A DNA stretch of 64,000 nt, taken from contig JAJEGF010000011.1 of assembly GCA_022820025.1 (NCBI GenBank), positions 28,814 to 92,813 of the forward strand, in the 5' to 3' direction. Made by a program: the position numbers and the translations under genes. Shown piece by piece: positions 53,649 through 62,686 of the stretch. Under the pieces are notes generated by a model that was not told where the DNA came from, did not search any database, and saw nothing but the letters and a program-made list of their open reading frames with translations. Each line of letters opens with the position of its first letter. The first letter of the stretch is position 1. This DNA comes from Chloroflexota bacterium (GTDB taxonomy: Bacteria; Chloroflexota; UBA11872).

Positions 53649-55208
53649 TCACGGAACCACGCTGATCCCATGCAACCGCGCCGCCCCATACAGGTTCACC
53701 CGCAACCGCACCGTGTCCTGTCCCAGATCGGCCAACTGCCGCTCTCGCCAGGTCACGGGCTCCCGGAGTCCATCCCGATCCAGCGGTCGGCAATCGTCCC
53801 TTGTGAATCCCGCCAGCGCCTCATCCCCTTCAGCCGGCAGCACCTCCACGTCCGCAAAGCTCCGCATCTGCTGCACGTCGCTCACGTTCAGCGCCAGCCG
53901 GCCGCCCCGCTCGTCGATCCGCAGCGGCTCCGTCACCACCCATCCCGGCGTCTCCCGGTCCACCGTCTCCAGGCACGTCAACCGGTCCTTCGGCAGCGTC
54001 GCCAGTCCCATCCGCGACAAACGGTTGGATCCCACCTCGCCGGTGCCTTTCCAGTACGAGTACTCCGGCACGCTGCCTTCCGGCCACTGCGTCCATTCCT
54101 CGCCGTTGCCCACGTAGTAGAACCACAACCGCTCGTCGTGCTCCACCACCTTGTCGCTCATCATCAGCGCTCCTGCGTCCCAGGTCCCTCGCGGCCCGCG
54201 CGCAATCAGCGGCTGGTGTGGCTGCACCCGCGTGTAGTGATCGCCGTCCCTGCTCACCGCCAGCCGGATGTCCGAGCAGAACATCCCGTACACGCCCGTC
54301 CCGTTCGGCGCGTACCACCCGTACTCGTACGGCATCACGTACTGCCCCGCGTAGGGCGCCAGCGCCAGGTAGTGGTTCTCCTGCTCCATCCCGTCGATCG
54401 GATCCAGGATCGGGTTATCCGCAATCCCCGCCAGCCGCTCCACGTCCGGCCCGCACGCCAGGTACTTGGTCCGAACCATCGGCGGCCCCGGCTTGTTGCT
54501 CGGACCCAGCCCTTGCCACACCATCTTGAACCGACGCTCGGGATCCGGGTCCTGGTCGTCCTTGATCAGCACCACGATGTCCGGATCCGGCCGGTACCAC
54601 TCCGCCAGCCGGATCGACGCCCCGTCGGTCCAGTTCACGCCGTCCGGCGAAACGCTGATCCAGCAGTCGTCGAGACGCTCCGTACTCTTGACGATCATCT
54701 TGTAGCGGCGGCTCGGCACGTCGTCCAGGTCCTTGACCACGGGACCCCAGCCCTTCAGGCAGACGTTGTTGTCGCTGCGGCCCCGGTACTCGAACAGCCC
54801 CAGCGTCGGCTTCTCCCAGTGCACTCCGTCGTCGCTGATCGCGTACCCCGTCCACCACCAGCGGGCCATCGTCAGGTCGCTGCCCGCGTACCAGCACTTG
54901 AACAGCCGGTCCTGCTCGTCGTACAGGATCGTCCGGCCCTCCCACGGCCGCGCCTGCATCCCGTCCCACTCGTGCGAGTCCCCCAGCGGCAGCACCGGGT
55001 TATCCCGATGCTTCTCCGCCCGGCACACCGCCTGCACCACATTCCGCCGGGCCTGCACGTCATCCAGATCCAGAAAAAGCAGGCGGCGCTCAAACGTCAG
55101 GAATCCCGCACGAGCGTCTGGCACTTGGGCATCCTCCCTGACCGTCGCCATCGACGGGTTTGTGCGGCTAACACGGTTGTCTCGTGATCGCTCGCCAGGA
55201 CTCACCAT
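53649..55208 (-). CDS. five-bladed beta-propeller protein (propeller 6)
   Basis: 519 residues if started at ATG 55208 (AAGGGC seven bases upstream); an internal ATG at 55151 gives 500 residues closer to the family length. Core motifs: RRLLFLDLDDVQARRNVV, NPVLPLGDSHEWDGM, TILYDEQDRLFKCWYAGSD, YAISDDGVHWEKPTLGL, QENHYLALAPYAGQY, C-terminal VEVLPAEGDEALAGFTRDDC and VRLRVNLYGAARLHGI. First gene of the propeller-propeller-ThDP enzyme operon. Confidence 0.75.
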   Translation of the reverse strand: MVSPGERSRDNRVSRTNPSMATVREDAQVPDARAGFLTFERRLLFLDLDDVQARRNVVQAVCRAEKHRDNPVLPLGDSHEWDGMQARPWEGRTILYDEQDRLFKCWYAGSDLTMARWWWTGYAISDDGVHWEKPTLGLFEYRGRSDNNVCLKGWGPVVKDLDDVPSRRYKMIVKSTERLDDCWISVSPDGVNWTDGASIRLAEWYRPDPDIVVLIKDDQDPDPERRFKMVWQGLGPSNKPGPPMVRTKYLACGPDVERLAGIADNPILDPIDGMEQENHYLALAPYAGQYVMPYEYGWYAPNGTGVYGMFCSDIRLAVSRDGDHYTRVQPHQPLIARGPRGTWDAGALMMSDKVVEHDERLWFYYVGNGEEWTQWPEGSVPEYSYWKGTGEVGSNRLSRMGLATLPKDRLTCLETVDRETPGWVVTEPLRIDERGGRLALNVSDVQQMRSFADVEVLPAEGDEALAGFTRDDCRPLDRDGLREPVTWRERQLADLGQDTVRLRVNLYGAARLHGISVVP

Positions 55209-55575
55209 ATAGCCCTTACCGCTACTCCGTCACTCACCGTCATCTCCAATGACTGGCTTCCAACCTCCCGGGAGCTTCGGAAGGCCGAACCAAGGACGCT
55301 GTGATCGAGCATTTGAGCCATCTGGACCGTCGGCTCGGCCGGCACGGGCTCGGGACCCGCCTCAACTGTCGGCCTTCGATACGTCACAACCGCGACAGCT
55401 TGGCTTGCCCGTCCGACGCGCTGCCGCACTGAAACTCTTGAAGAATAGATCTGGCGATTTCGAGATCATTTGACACTGTTCATTTCGGTTTTGCAGCATC
55501 CACCGTGGAGGCGGTGCTTGATGGCGCGGCCGGCTGGCGGCTGCCCTTGCACGGCAATCCACGGGAGGTAGGCCG
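55209..55575. promoter_or_regulatory. 367-bp divergent intergenic region
   Basis: Lies between propeller 6 (reverse) and a binding-protein gene (forward). A perfect TTGACA at 55470-55475 could be a -35 box for the forward gene, but the sequence 17 bases later (GCAGCA) is a poor -10. A GGGAGGTAGGCCG ribosome site precedes the forward ATG. Short frames in this stretch have no recognisable product. Confidence 0.35.
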
Positions 55576-57237
55576 ATGGCAGTGAAACAACTCAGGCAGC
55601 GCGTCTCGCGACGCCGGGCGATGGCTTTGCTTGGTGGAAGCGCGGCGGCGGTGGCCTTGGCCGCGTGTGGTGAGACCCAGGTTGTCACCAAGGAAGTCCC
55701 CGTCGAAACGACCGTGATCAAGGAAGTCCCGGTTGAAAAGATCGTCCGCGAAACCGAGGTCAGGGAAGTTCCGGTCGAGAAGATCGTGACCCAGCAAGTG
55801 GACCGCGTCGTCACACAGACGGTCGAGGTCGAAAAGGTCGTCGAAGTCGAGAAGGTCGTCGAGGTCGAGAAGGTTGTAACGCAAACCGTCGAGGTCGAGA
55901 AGATCGTCGAGGTTCAACCGGCGGCGATGGCGCAGAACATCCTGTTCCAGACCGACCACACGTCCGGTCCGCGTGGTGCGGCCGTCGATTGGGCCCTGGA
56001 GCGATTCACCGCGCAGTTTCCCAATATCGTCGTTCGTTACGTCCCGGCGCCGACGCAGGTCGAAATCGTCTACGGCGCAATGGTCGCCGCCGGCTCAACG
56101 CCGGAAGCCGCCCTGATGAGCGGCTGGTTCGCGGCCCAGTGGTATACGGGCGACGCTTTTGTGAACATCGACGACTTTCTGGCCAAGCAGGACAGCTACA
56201 ACCCGGCGGACTACTACTACCCCGGCGATTCCTCCGGGGTGGACTTTGCCGACACGGTGCCGTACGGCCACCTCGACGGTCTGCGTGGCAAGCAGTTCGG
56301 CATGCCCTACCAGGGCAACACCAACGGTCAGCACATCAACCTGCAGCTCATGGAGGAATCGGGGATCCAATGGCCGACGCCGGGCAACTGGCATCTCGAG
56401 CAGGGATTCCTGGACGACCTGCGCAAGGCCACGGATCCGGAAACCGACACCTATGGCATCGAGGTTGGCGGCGGCAACGGTGGCTCCTGGACGCAGTGGA
56501 ACCCCTGGGGTTGGGCGTTGGCCGACGATCCCACCATCATGTACCGCAGCGCCGACGGCACGCGCACAACCTGCTGGGACTCCGGCGCCGATCGGGGCGT
56601 GCGGCTGGCGGTGGACTTGATCGCCGTACATGGGGTGTCGCCGGCGCTTGGCGAAAGTCGCGAATTGGCCGGTGAGTTCCGCGACCTGTTCTCCGCCGGC
56701 AAGCAACTCGTCCAACGCAACGGCGGGGCCGTCGGCAGTACGGCCGGCCGTGTCGCCGGTCGCTTCCCGTGGTCAATGGCGCCCATGCCCGAGGGTCCGC
56801 GCGGTCCCGTGCCGCACGAGATCACCGAGCAGCCCCACATGATCTCCAACACCGCGGCGTTGCGAGACACCGTCGAAGCCGCCGCCCAGTTCGTCCTGTT
56901 CATGGCTGGCCCCGACGTTCAGGGACGCATCGCGATCGACCGCGGATCCATGCCCTTGCGCAAGGATGTGCACGCATCGCCCGAGATGGCCGCCGGGCCG
57001 CCGGAACGCCACAACATGTGGAAGGAATACCTGGAGCAGCCGGACGCTCGCCACCGGCAGATGGCCTATCCGGCCTGGCTGGAGTGGATCAACTCCTGGC
57101 GCAACGTCGACGCCGCCCACGCGGGCGACTTGACGATTGATGAGCTAATGGAGCGAAGCCTCGCCAGGGCTGACCGAGTCCTGGACGAGAACGCCGAGGC
57201 CTATCAGGAGCTGAAGACCTACATCGCAAACGCCTGA
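55576..57237 (+). CDS. extracellular solute-binding lipoprotein with VEK repeat stalk, no linked permease
   Basis: 553 residues. Tat-like n-region RQRVSRRRAMALLGGSAAA, lipobox LAACGE, then a stalk to about residue 115 with EVEKVVEVEKVVEVEKVV. The mature domain begins FQTDHTSGPRGAAVDWALER and is a family 1 type sugar-binding domain. It is a clear paralog of the protein at 59652-61271. No permease or ATPase gene is next to it; the MalK-type ATPase at 4377-5501 might serve it (inference). A terminator hairpin follows. Confidence 0.85.
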   Translation: MAVKQLRQRVSRRRAMALLGGSAAAVALAACGETQVVTKEVPVETTVIKEVPVEKIVRETEVREVPVEKIVTQQVDRVVTQTVEVEKVVEVEKVVEVEKVVTQTVEVEKIVEVQPAAMAQNILFQTDHTSGPRGAAVDWALERFTAQFPNIVVRYVPAPTQVEIVYGAMVAAGSTPEAALMSGWFAAQWYTGDAFVNIDDFLAKQDSYNPADYYYPGDSSGVDFADTVPYGHLDGLRGKQFGMPYQGNTNGQHINLQLMEESGIQWPTPGNWHLEQGFLDDLRKATDPETDTYGIEVGGGNGGSWTQWNPWGWALADDPTIMYRSADGTRTTCWDSGADRGVRLAVDLIAVHGVSPALGESRELAGEFRDLFSAGKQLVQRNGGAVGSTAGRVAGRFPWSMAPMPEGPRGPVPHEITEQPHMISNTAALRDTVEAAAQFVLFMAGPDVQGRIAIDRGSMPLRKDVHASPEMAAGPPERHNMWKEYLEQPDARHRQMAYPAWLEWINSWRNVDAAHAGDLTIDELMERSLARADRVLDENAEAYQELKTYIANA

Positions 57238-57255
57238 GTCTTCGCCTTCGACGGA

Positions 57256-57287
57256 AGGGGCGGCCGCTCAATCGAGCGGCCGCCCCT
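57256..57287 (+). terminator. intrinsic terminator-like hairpin
   Basis: AGGGGCGGCCGCTC, loop AATC, GAGCGGCCGCCCCT: a perfect 14-bp stem starting 19 bases after the binding-protein stop, followed by CTGGTTTCTC. It also lies at the end of convergent propeller 7, so it may work in both directions. Confidence 0.75.
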
Positions 57288-57313
57288 CTGGTTTCTCAAC
57301 CGTTCGGCGCGTG

Positions 57314-58765
57314 CTAGCTCAGATCCCGCGGCGCTGTGCCGAATCGAAACGCGAACAGCGAGCCGTACGTCACCTCGATATGCAGCCGCACGCGGTCGCC
57401 TTCAACCGGCCCGATCCCCGGGTCCCCGCGCCACGTCACCGGATGATCGATCTCGTCCCCCCGGATGGGATCGCAGTCCTCCAGCGCTCGACCGGCAATC
57501 GGCGCCGCTAACGCCGTCCGCAGCCCCACTCGTATCGAGCCGGGCTGATTCAGCCTGGCGTTGATGAACAGCCGTGGTTGGTTGGCATCAACAGGCTCCG
57601 TTACCAGCTGACCGGTCTGGCGCCCCGCCACCAGGCCGACGAAGCGGTCGACACCAAGCAGGAACGACCCCATGGCCGCGATCCGGTGAATCCGGCCATG
57701 CGCCGACTGTCGTCCCATGTACCAGAACCGCAAGTGGCGCCCTTGCCGAATCGGCGGGTTGTTCGTCACGTTGATCCAGGTGTCGTCCCACTGCCCGTCC
57801 GGCCCCAGGTCCAGGAACGGCTCGCGGCGCGGGCGCAGCCAGCGCCTCCCGTCCGGGCTCGAGGCCAGCGTCACCCAGATCTTCTCCACTTCCGTGTCGT
57901 AGAGATCCACGAACGCCAGGTATCGATTCCCGTACGCGAACGGACTGATGGAGTAGAACTGCGTACCGGGCGTATCCCAGTCGTCCATCCGCAGCACGTT
58001 CTCGAAGTCCGACCAGTTCAGAAAGTCGGCGCTGGTCGCGCGCGTGATTAGCCGCTTGTACGGCATGCGCGAGCCCAGCGGCTCGTTCGGGACCTCGGCT
58101 TCCGGGTACTGCGGACTGGAAACCGCGCCGGTCGCCTTTGGGCGGCGCGTATAGGCGAGGTAGCGGCCCGAAACCGGATCCTTCATGGCCGAGTGCCGGT
58201 CACCGGCCAGCGGCATGATCGGCGCGCTCGTGCGCGTCCAGCGAATCCCGTCCGGGCTGAACAAGCCGTAAATCCCATTGCCCTGGTCGGTCTCGAAGGC
58301 GTGAAAGGCCGGCAGCTTGTAGCGGCGCTCCGGCGCGCCCACCTCGTCCACGATCACCCCGTGGCTCTCAAACGCCCGCAGCCCGGCAACGTCGTGGGGC
58401 CAGTACACGATGTTGTTGCGGCGCGAGCCGCGCCATTCCACCGCATGTAGATCGGGCTTCTCCCAGGTCAACCCGTCATCGGACACCGCGTAGTTCAGGA
58501 TGTTCCGGTCCGACGCCGCCTCCACGTCATCGTCCGCGCTCCGGTACCAGCACTTGTAGATGCCCTCGTCGCGGTCATAGAGAACCGACGACCAAAGCCC
58601 CGCGGCACGTCCTTCCCAGGGCCGATCCGGACGGATGATGGGGTCGTGCGTCCGTCGCTCGGGCCGCGCCAGGACTCGCCGCAAGTGCCACCGGGCATCG
58701 ATCTCTTCGTCATCGACCAGCAAATGCAAATCAGGGTCGTACATCACGATGTACCCGTGCTTCAA
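57314..58765 (-). CDS. five-bladed beta-propeller protein (propeller 7, divergent)
   Basis: 483 residues; ATG 58765 or the second Met at 58744 (MYDPDLHLLVDDEEIDARWH). Blades: LYDRDEGIYKCWYRSADDD, YAVSDDGLTWEKPDLHAVEW, LFSPDGIRWTRTS, ASSPDGRRWLRPR. The C-terminal module is shorter and differs from the others but still has the ALEDCDPI and RLHIEVTYGSLFAFRF ending. It lies between two binding-protein genes and is convergent with the first. Catalytic residues not assigned. Confidence 0.7.
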   Translation of the reverse strand: MKHGYIVMYDPDLHLLVDDEEIDARWHLRRVLARPERRTHDPIIRPDRPWEGRAAGLWSSVLYDRDEGIYKCWYRSADDDVEAASDRNILNYAVSDDGLTWEKPDLHAVEWRGSRRNNIVYWPHDVAGLRAFESHGVIVDEVGAPERRYKLPAFHAFETDQGNGIYGLFSPDGIRWTRTSAPIMPLAGDRHSAMKDPVSGRYLAYTRRPKATGAVSSPQYPEAEVPNEPLGSRMPYKRLITRATSADFLNWSDFENVLRMDDWDTPGTQFYSISPFAYGNRYLAFVDLYDTEVEKIWVTLASSPDGRRWLRPRREPFLDLGPDGQWDDTWINVTNNPPIRQGRHLRFWYMGRQSAHGRIHRIAAMGSFLLGVDRFVGLVAGRQTGQLVTEPVDANQPRLFINARLNQPGSIRVGLRTALAAPIAGRALEDCDPIRGDEIDHPVTWRGDPGIGPVEGDRVRLHIEVTYGSLFAFRFGTAPRDLS

Positions 58766-58927
58766 GGATCGGAGTCTATCCCGCGATGATCCCGAATCCG
58801 TCCGCGCGCTCGCGCCTGTAACCGCCCGCGCCCGCGGGTAGGGTCGCCGCTTGTCGGTGCTCGTCGTCGTCCTCGCGCATCCCTCCTGCTAGCGTGAGCC
58901 GTCGCCCAGTTTGAAACCAGCGCTGCC

Positions 58928-59464
58928 ATGTCCACCGCCCTCGATGACAGATCACCCCCGACCGTCGTCGCCCACGACCCCGCCTGGCCCGACACATTCG
59001 AAGCCGCCAGAGCTCAAATCCTCCGCGCCGTCGCCCCTCACATTCAATCCATCCACCACGTCGGCAGCACCTCCGTCCCCGGTCTCCCCGCCAAGCCCAT
59101 CATCGACATCCTCGTCGGCGTCGACGACTGGAACCAGGCCCGCGCCACCATCCCCCCGCTCCAGCGCCTCGGCTGGGAATTCCGCGGCGAGCGCGGCATC
59201 CCCCGCCGCCACTACTTCGTCATCCGTAGCCCCGATGGCCGCCGAACCCACCACCTCCACATGCTCGAACTCTCCTCTACTCACTACGCCGATCTGCTCG
59301 CCTTCCGCGACCACCTCCGCGCCCACCCCGCCGCCGCCACCGAATACGCCACCCTCAAGCGCCGCCTTGCCGACCGCCCTGAACCCCATCGCGATGCCTA
59401 CCAGCAAGCCAAGACCCCTTTCATCCAGCGAGTTCTATGTGAGATCCGAAGCCGGGCGCCGTAG
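58928..59464 (+). CDS. GrpB family protein (UPF0157)
   Basis: 178 residues. The family hallmark is clear: VVAHDPAWPDTFEAARAQI followed by IHHVGSTSVPGLPAKPIIDI, with LLAFRDHLRAHPAAATEYATL later. The fold belongs to the nucleotidyltransferase superfamily (GSTSVPGL is the modified GS motif), and the catalytic activity is unknown. It is a single gene with C-ending codons. Confidence 0.88.
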   Translation: MSTALDDRSPPTVVAHDPAWPDTFEAARAQILRAVAPHIQSIHHVGSTSVPGLPAKPIIDILVGVDDWNQARATIPPLQRLGWEFRGERGIPRRHYFVIRSPDGRRTHHLHMLELSSTHYADLLAFRDHLRAHPAAATEYATLKRRLADRPEPHRDAYQQAKTPFIQRVLCEIRSRAP

Positions 59465-59651
59465 ACATACACGCAACCCGACATAATCGCCTGTCATGCA
59501 CTCGGACGAACCTAATCTTCGACCTCATGAAGGCACGTCCATGAGGCCCTCCGTGATAGTCTCCCGCGGTTCAATTGATCCGCGCCCGGCACAATGCCCG
59601 CGCCGCAATGGCGTGAGTTTCCCGGTCGGGACGCACTGGAGGCTTCCGCCC

Positions 59652-61271
59652 ATGAGTACCGCTTCAAATGGCATGACCCGCCGGAAACTGTTGCGTGCGG
59701 GCGGTGGTCTCGGCCTCGGCGCGGCCGGCGCCGCGGTCCTCGCCGCCTGCGGCGAGACCCAGATCGTCGAAGTCGAGAAGATCGTCACGCAGGAAGTAAC
59801 CGTCGAGAAGATCGTTACCCAGGAAGTCCCCGTCGACCGGGTCGTCGAGAAAGTCGTGACCCAGCAGGTCGCCGTCGAAGTCGAAAGAGTCGTCGAGGTC
59901 GAGAAGGTCGTCGAGAAGGTCGTCGAGGTCGAAGCCGCCCCGGCGCCCATGACCCAGACATTCGCTTTCGGCACCGACCACACCTCTGGCCCCCGAGGCG
60001 CCGCCATGCAGTGGGCGCTCGATCGCTTTGAACAGGTGTCGCCCCACCTCAACGTCAAGTTCGTGGCCGCGCCCACCGGTACCGACGAGGTCTACGGCGT
60101 CCAGTTCGCCTCCGGCAGTCAGCCTGAGGTTGCCCTCATGACCGGGTGGTTCGCCGCCGGTTGGTACGCCGCGGGCGCCTTCGTTCAGGTCGACGACCTC
60201 CTGCGCAAGCGGGACGACTTCGACCCGAACGACTTCTTCTGGTACCCCGACACGGCCACGCCCAACTTCCAGCACACCCGGCACGATCCCAAGACCGGAA
60301 TGCGCGGCCCGTCGTTCGGCATGAACTTCCAGGGCAACATCGAAACCCTGGCCATCAACCTCGACATGGCCGAATCCCTGGGCATCCCCCAGCCGTCGGT
60401 CGGCAGCTTTGGCGCCTTCGCCGAGTTCCAGGACGCCCTGCGCATGGCCACCGATCCCGAGACCAACACCTTCGGGATTCGGCCGACCGGCTACTGGTTC
60501 AGCCTCTTTGCATCCATCGGCTTTTCACACGCTACGGATCCGCAGCTGATGTGGTACAGCCAGGACGCCACCCGGTCCACCTTCGCCGACGCCGGTGCCG
60601 ACATCGGCATGCGAACCCTGGCTGACTGGCAGTTGGTCGACAAGGTCATCCAGCCGGCCGAGATGAACAAGGAACTGTCGGGCGAGTTCGGCGATCCGTT
60701 CTCCTCCGGCAAGAACCTGTTCCGCCAGGGCAACGGGCCGTTCGGGTCGCAAGTCGGTCGCATCAAGGACCGCTTCAAGTGGGCCTTGTCGCCGCTCCCT
60801 GAGGGACCGGACGGCCAGCCCGTGCTGCAGCAGTTCAGCGACCAGCCGCACCTGATCACGGCTACGGCCGAAACCCGTGGCAACACTGAGGGTGCCGTCG
60901 AGTGGCTGTCATTCCTGTCGGGCACGGAAGTGCAGACGCGAATCGCCGTCGACCGCGGCTCCGTGGTCGTCCGCAAGGACGCCGCTGACTCCGCTGAAAT
61001 GGCGGCCGGACCGCCCGAGAACCACGCGCAATTCCGCGAGTGGCTCAACGTCGACACCGCCTGCCACCCGCAGTTCATGTTCCCCAGCTACATCGAGTGG
61101 CACGTCAACAGCCACAGCTCCGCCATCGCCAACAAGATCTGGCTCGGCGAGCTGACCGTCGACGAAGCCATCCCCATGATGTATGAGGCCGGCGACGCCA
61201 TCTTGGCCGAGAACGCCGAGCGCTACGCCGAACTCCAGGCCTACGTGGCCGGCCGCCCGGACCCCGTCTAG
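59652..61271 (+). CDS. extracellular solute-binding lipoprotein with VEK repeat stalk, no linked permease
   Basis: 539 residues from ATG 59652 (MSTASNGMTRRKLLRAGGG), GGAGG ten bases upstream; an in-frame ATG 52 codons earlier has no signal-like sequence. Lipobox VLAACGE, then stalk EVEKIVTQEVTVEKIVTQEV and VVEVEKVVEKVVEVEAAPAP, then a binding domain FGTDHTSGPRGAAMQWALDR highly similar to that at 55576-57237. Followed by a strong terminator. No transport partners are adjacent. Confidence 0.87.
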   Translation: MSTASNGMTRRKLLRAGGGLGLGAAGAAVLAACGETQIVEVEKIVTQEVTVEKIVTQEVPVDRVVEKVVTQQVAVEVERVVEVEKVVEKVVEVEAAPAPMTQTFAFGTDHTSGPRGAAMQWALDRFEQVSPHLNVKFVAAPTGTDEVYGVQFASGSQPEVALMTGWFAAGWYAAGAFVQVDDLLRKRDDFDPNDFFWYPDTATPNFQHTRHDPKTGMRGPSFGMNFQGNIETLAINLDMAESLGIPQPSVGSFGAFAEFQDALRMATDPETNTFGIRPTGYWFSLFASIGFSHATDPQLMWYSQDATRSTFADAGADIGMRTLADWQLVDKVIQPAEMNKELSGEFGDPFSSGKNLFRQGNGPFGSQVGRIKDRFKWALSPLPEGPDGQPVLQQFSDQPHLITATAETRGNTEGAVEWLSFLSGTEVQTRIAVDRGSVVVRKDAADSAEMAAGPPENHAQFREWLNVDTACHPQFMFPSYIEWHVNSHSSAIANKIWLGELTVDEAIPMMYEAGDAILAENAERYAELQAYVAGRPDPV

Positions 61272-61320
61272 GCGGATCGAGCACGCAGCGTCCTCGCCAG
61301 GGCACGCTCCGGCGAGACAC

Positions 61321-61356
61321 AACAGCGGGCGAGGGCTCACCCCCTCGCCCGCTGTT
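61321..61356 (+). terminator. strong intrinsic terminator hairpin
   Basis: AACAGCGGGCGAGGG and CCCTCGCCCGCTGTT form a 15-bp stem with loop CTCACC, about 50 bases after the binding-protein stop. There is no long T-run (TGCG follows), but stem strength and location argue for transcription termination. Confidence 0.7.
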
Positions 61357-61389
61357 TGCGTTCCCGACCTGACCAAACCCGTGCCAGCG

Positions 61390-61500
61390 GGGAGAGGTCT
61401 GCCGGGCAACCAATCCCGGGTTACGCAAAGATCTCCCTTGGCAGAGGGCTTGAGTGAGGGTCTTCCGCGCACCCAACGACGGGCTACGCAACCGTCCCTC
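61390..61500. repeat. two partial MITE-like element ends in the 344-bp gap before the dehydrogenase
   Basis: GAGGTCTGCCGGGCAACCAA...GTTACGCAAAGATCTC (about 61395-61433) and GGGTCTTCCGCGCACCCAAC...GGCTACGCAAC (about 61460-61491) match the right-hand part of the elements at 16.3 and 35.7 kb. Left ends are missing. The rest of the gap (61272-61615) holds the terminator above, a possible promoter zone and the GGAGG before the next ATG; no gene is seen. Confidence 0.6.
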
Positions 61501-61615
61501 TCCTCGCGGATATTCTGTGGAATAGCGGCATTCCGGGCCACGCCCGCCATCGCGCCGTACAATCAACTCCCAGGCGCCGGCTCGGCCCGGCGTGCGGGTT
61601 GCCACGGAGGCAGTC

Positions 61616-62680
61616 ATGAGCGATCAATTGCGCGCCGGCGTTGTGGGTCTTACCGGAATCGGCCAGCGGCCGGCCGCCGTCGGAGCACAGTCCGGCTGGG
61701 GCACCGCCATGCCCCACTCCCACGTGTCCGCCTACCACCATGTGGCCGACACCGAAGTTGTCGCCGTCTGCGACCTCGACGAAGGCGCCATCGCCAACTT
61801 CAACGCCGATTGGAACGAAACCCTTCCCGAGGTCAACACCTACACCAGCCACGCTGAGATGCTCGAGAAAGAAAACCTCGACATCCTCAGCGTCGTCACC
61901 GGCGACAACGTCCACGCCCAGATCTGTATCGACGGCGCCGCAGCCGGCGTCAAGGGCATCCTCTGCGAAAAGCCCATCGCCTCCTCCCTGTCCGACGCCG
62001 ACCGCATCATCGAAGCCGTCACCAACGCCGGCATCCCCCTCCTTGTCGACCACACCCGCCGCTGGATGTACCCCTGGGTCCAGGCCGGCAAGCTCATCGA
62101 GGATGGCGCCATCGGCGACGTCAAGCGCGTCGTCGCCAACCAGGGCGGCCCCCGCGCCATGCTCTTCCGCAACGGCACCCACATGTGCGACACCATCAAC
62201 TGGTTCGCCCAGGGCAACCCCACCGCCGTCTACGCCGTCAACGAGATCAACTTCGAGGACTACGGTCCCCGCTACGCCAGCGACGGCGGCCACGACCCCG
62301 ACACCGACCCCGCCGTCAGCATCCTCATCGAATACGACAACGATGTCCGCGCCTTCTGGAACATGTGCAAGCCCATGCCCAACGTCTTCGATGTCGACGT
62401 CTTCGGTTCCGACGGCATCCTGCGCGTCACCCAGGAACGAGCCACCCTCACCACCCAGAACGAGGATCGCGTCCTCGTCACCTCCGACATTCCTCACACC
62501 CAGTACACCCAGGGCCACATCGCCGGCGCCGTCGTCGAACTCATCGACCTCATCAACAACGGCGGCACGCCCTCCTGCGGCCCCAAGGAAGCCCGTCAGG
62601 TCATGGAAGTCCTGCTCGGCGCCCTCCAGTCTTCCGCTGGCGGCAACGTTCGCGTTACTATGCCCATCGTTGACGTGTAA
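61616..62680 (+). CDS. Gfo/Idh/MocA-family oxidoreductase
   Basis: 354 residues from ATG 61616, GGAGG five bases upstream. Rossmann start LRAGVVGLTGIGQRPAAVG has the glycine motif altered by a longer insertion (GAQSGWGTAMPHSHVSAYHH), then VVAVCDLDEGAI and the Lys motif GVKGILCEKPIASSLSDADR; the C-terminal domain includes LVDHTRRWMYPWVQAG. NAD(P)-linked oxidation of a sugar or cyclitol is likely. The next gene is a c-type cytochrome only six bases away. Confidence 0.85.
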   Translation: MSDQLRAGVVGLTGIGQRPAAVGAQSGWGTAMPHSHVSAYHHVADTEVVAVCDLDEGAIANFNADWNETLPEVNTYTSHAEMLEKENLDILSVVTGDNVHAQICIDGAAAGVKGILCEKPIASSLSDADRIIEAVTNAGIPLLVDHTRRWMYPWVQAGKLIEDGAIGDVKRVVANQGGPRAMLFRNGTHMCDTINWFAQGNPTAVYAVNEINFEDYGPRYASDGGHDPDTDPAVSILIEYDNDVRAFWNMCKPMPNVFDVDVFGSDGILRVTQERATLTTQNEDRVLVTSDIPHTQYTQGHIAGAVVELIDLINNGGTPSCGPKEARQVMEVLLGALQSSAGGNVRVTMPIVDV

Positions 62681-62686
62681 CCTCAC

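Noticed and set aside
55680..55925. GTCGAGGTCGAGAAGGTCGT repeats as a regulatory or VNTR locus
   Set aside because: They encode the VEK stalk of the lipoprotein in frame; variation is explained at protein level.
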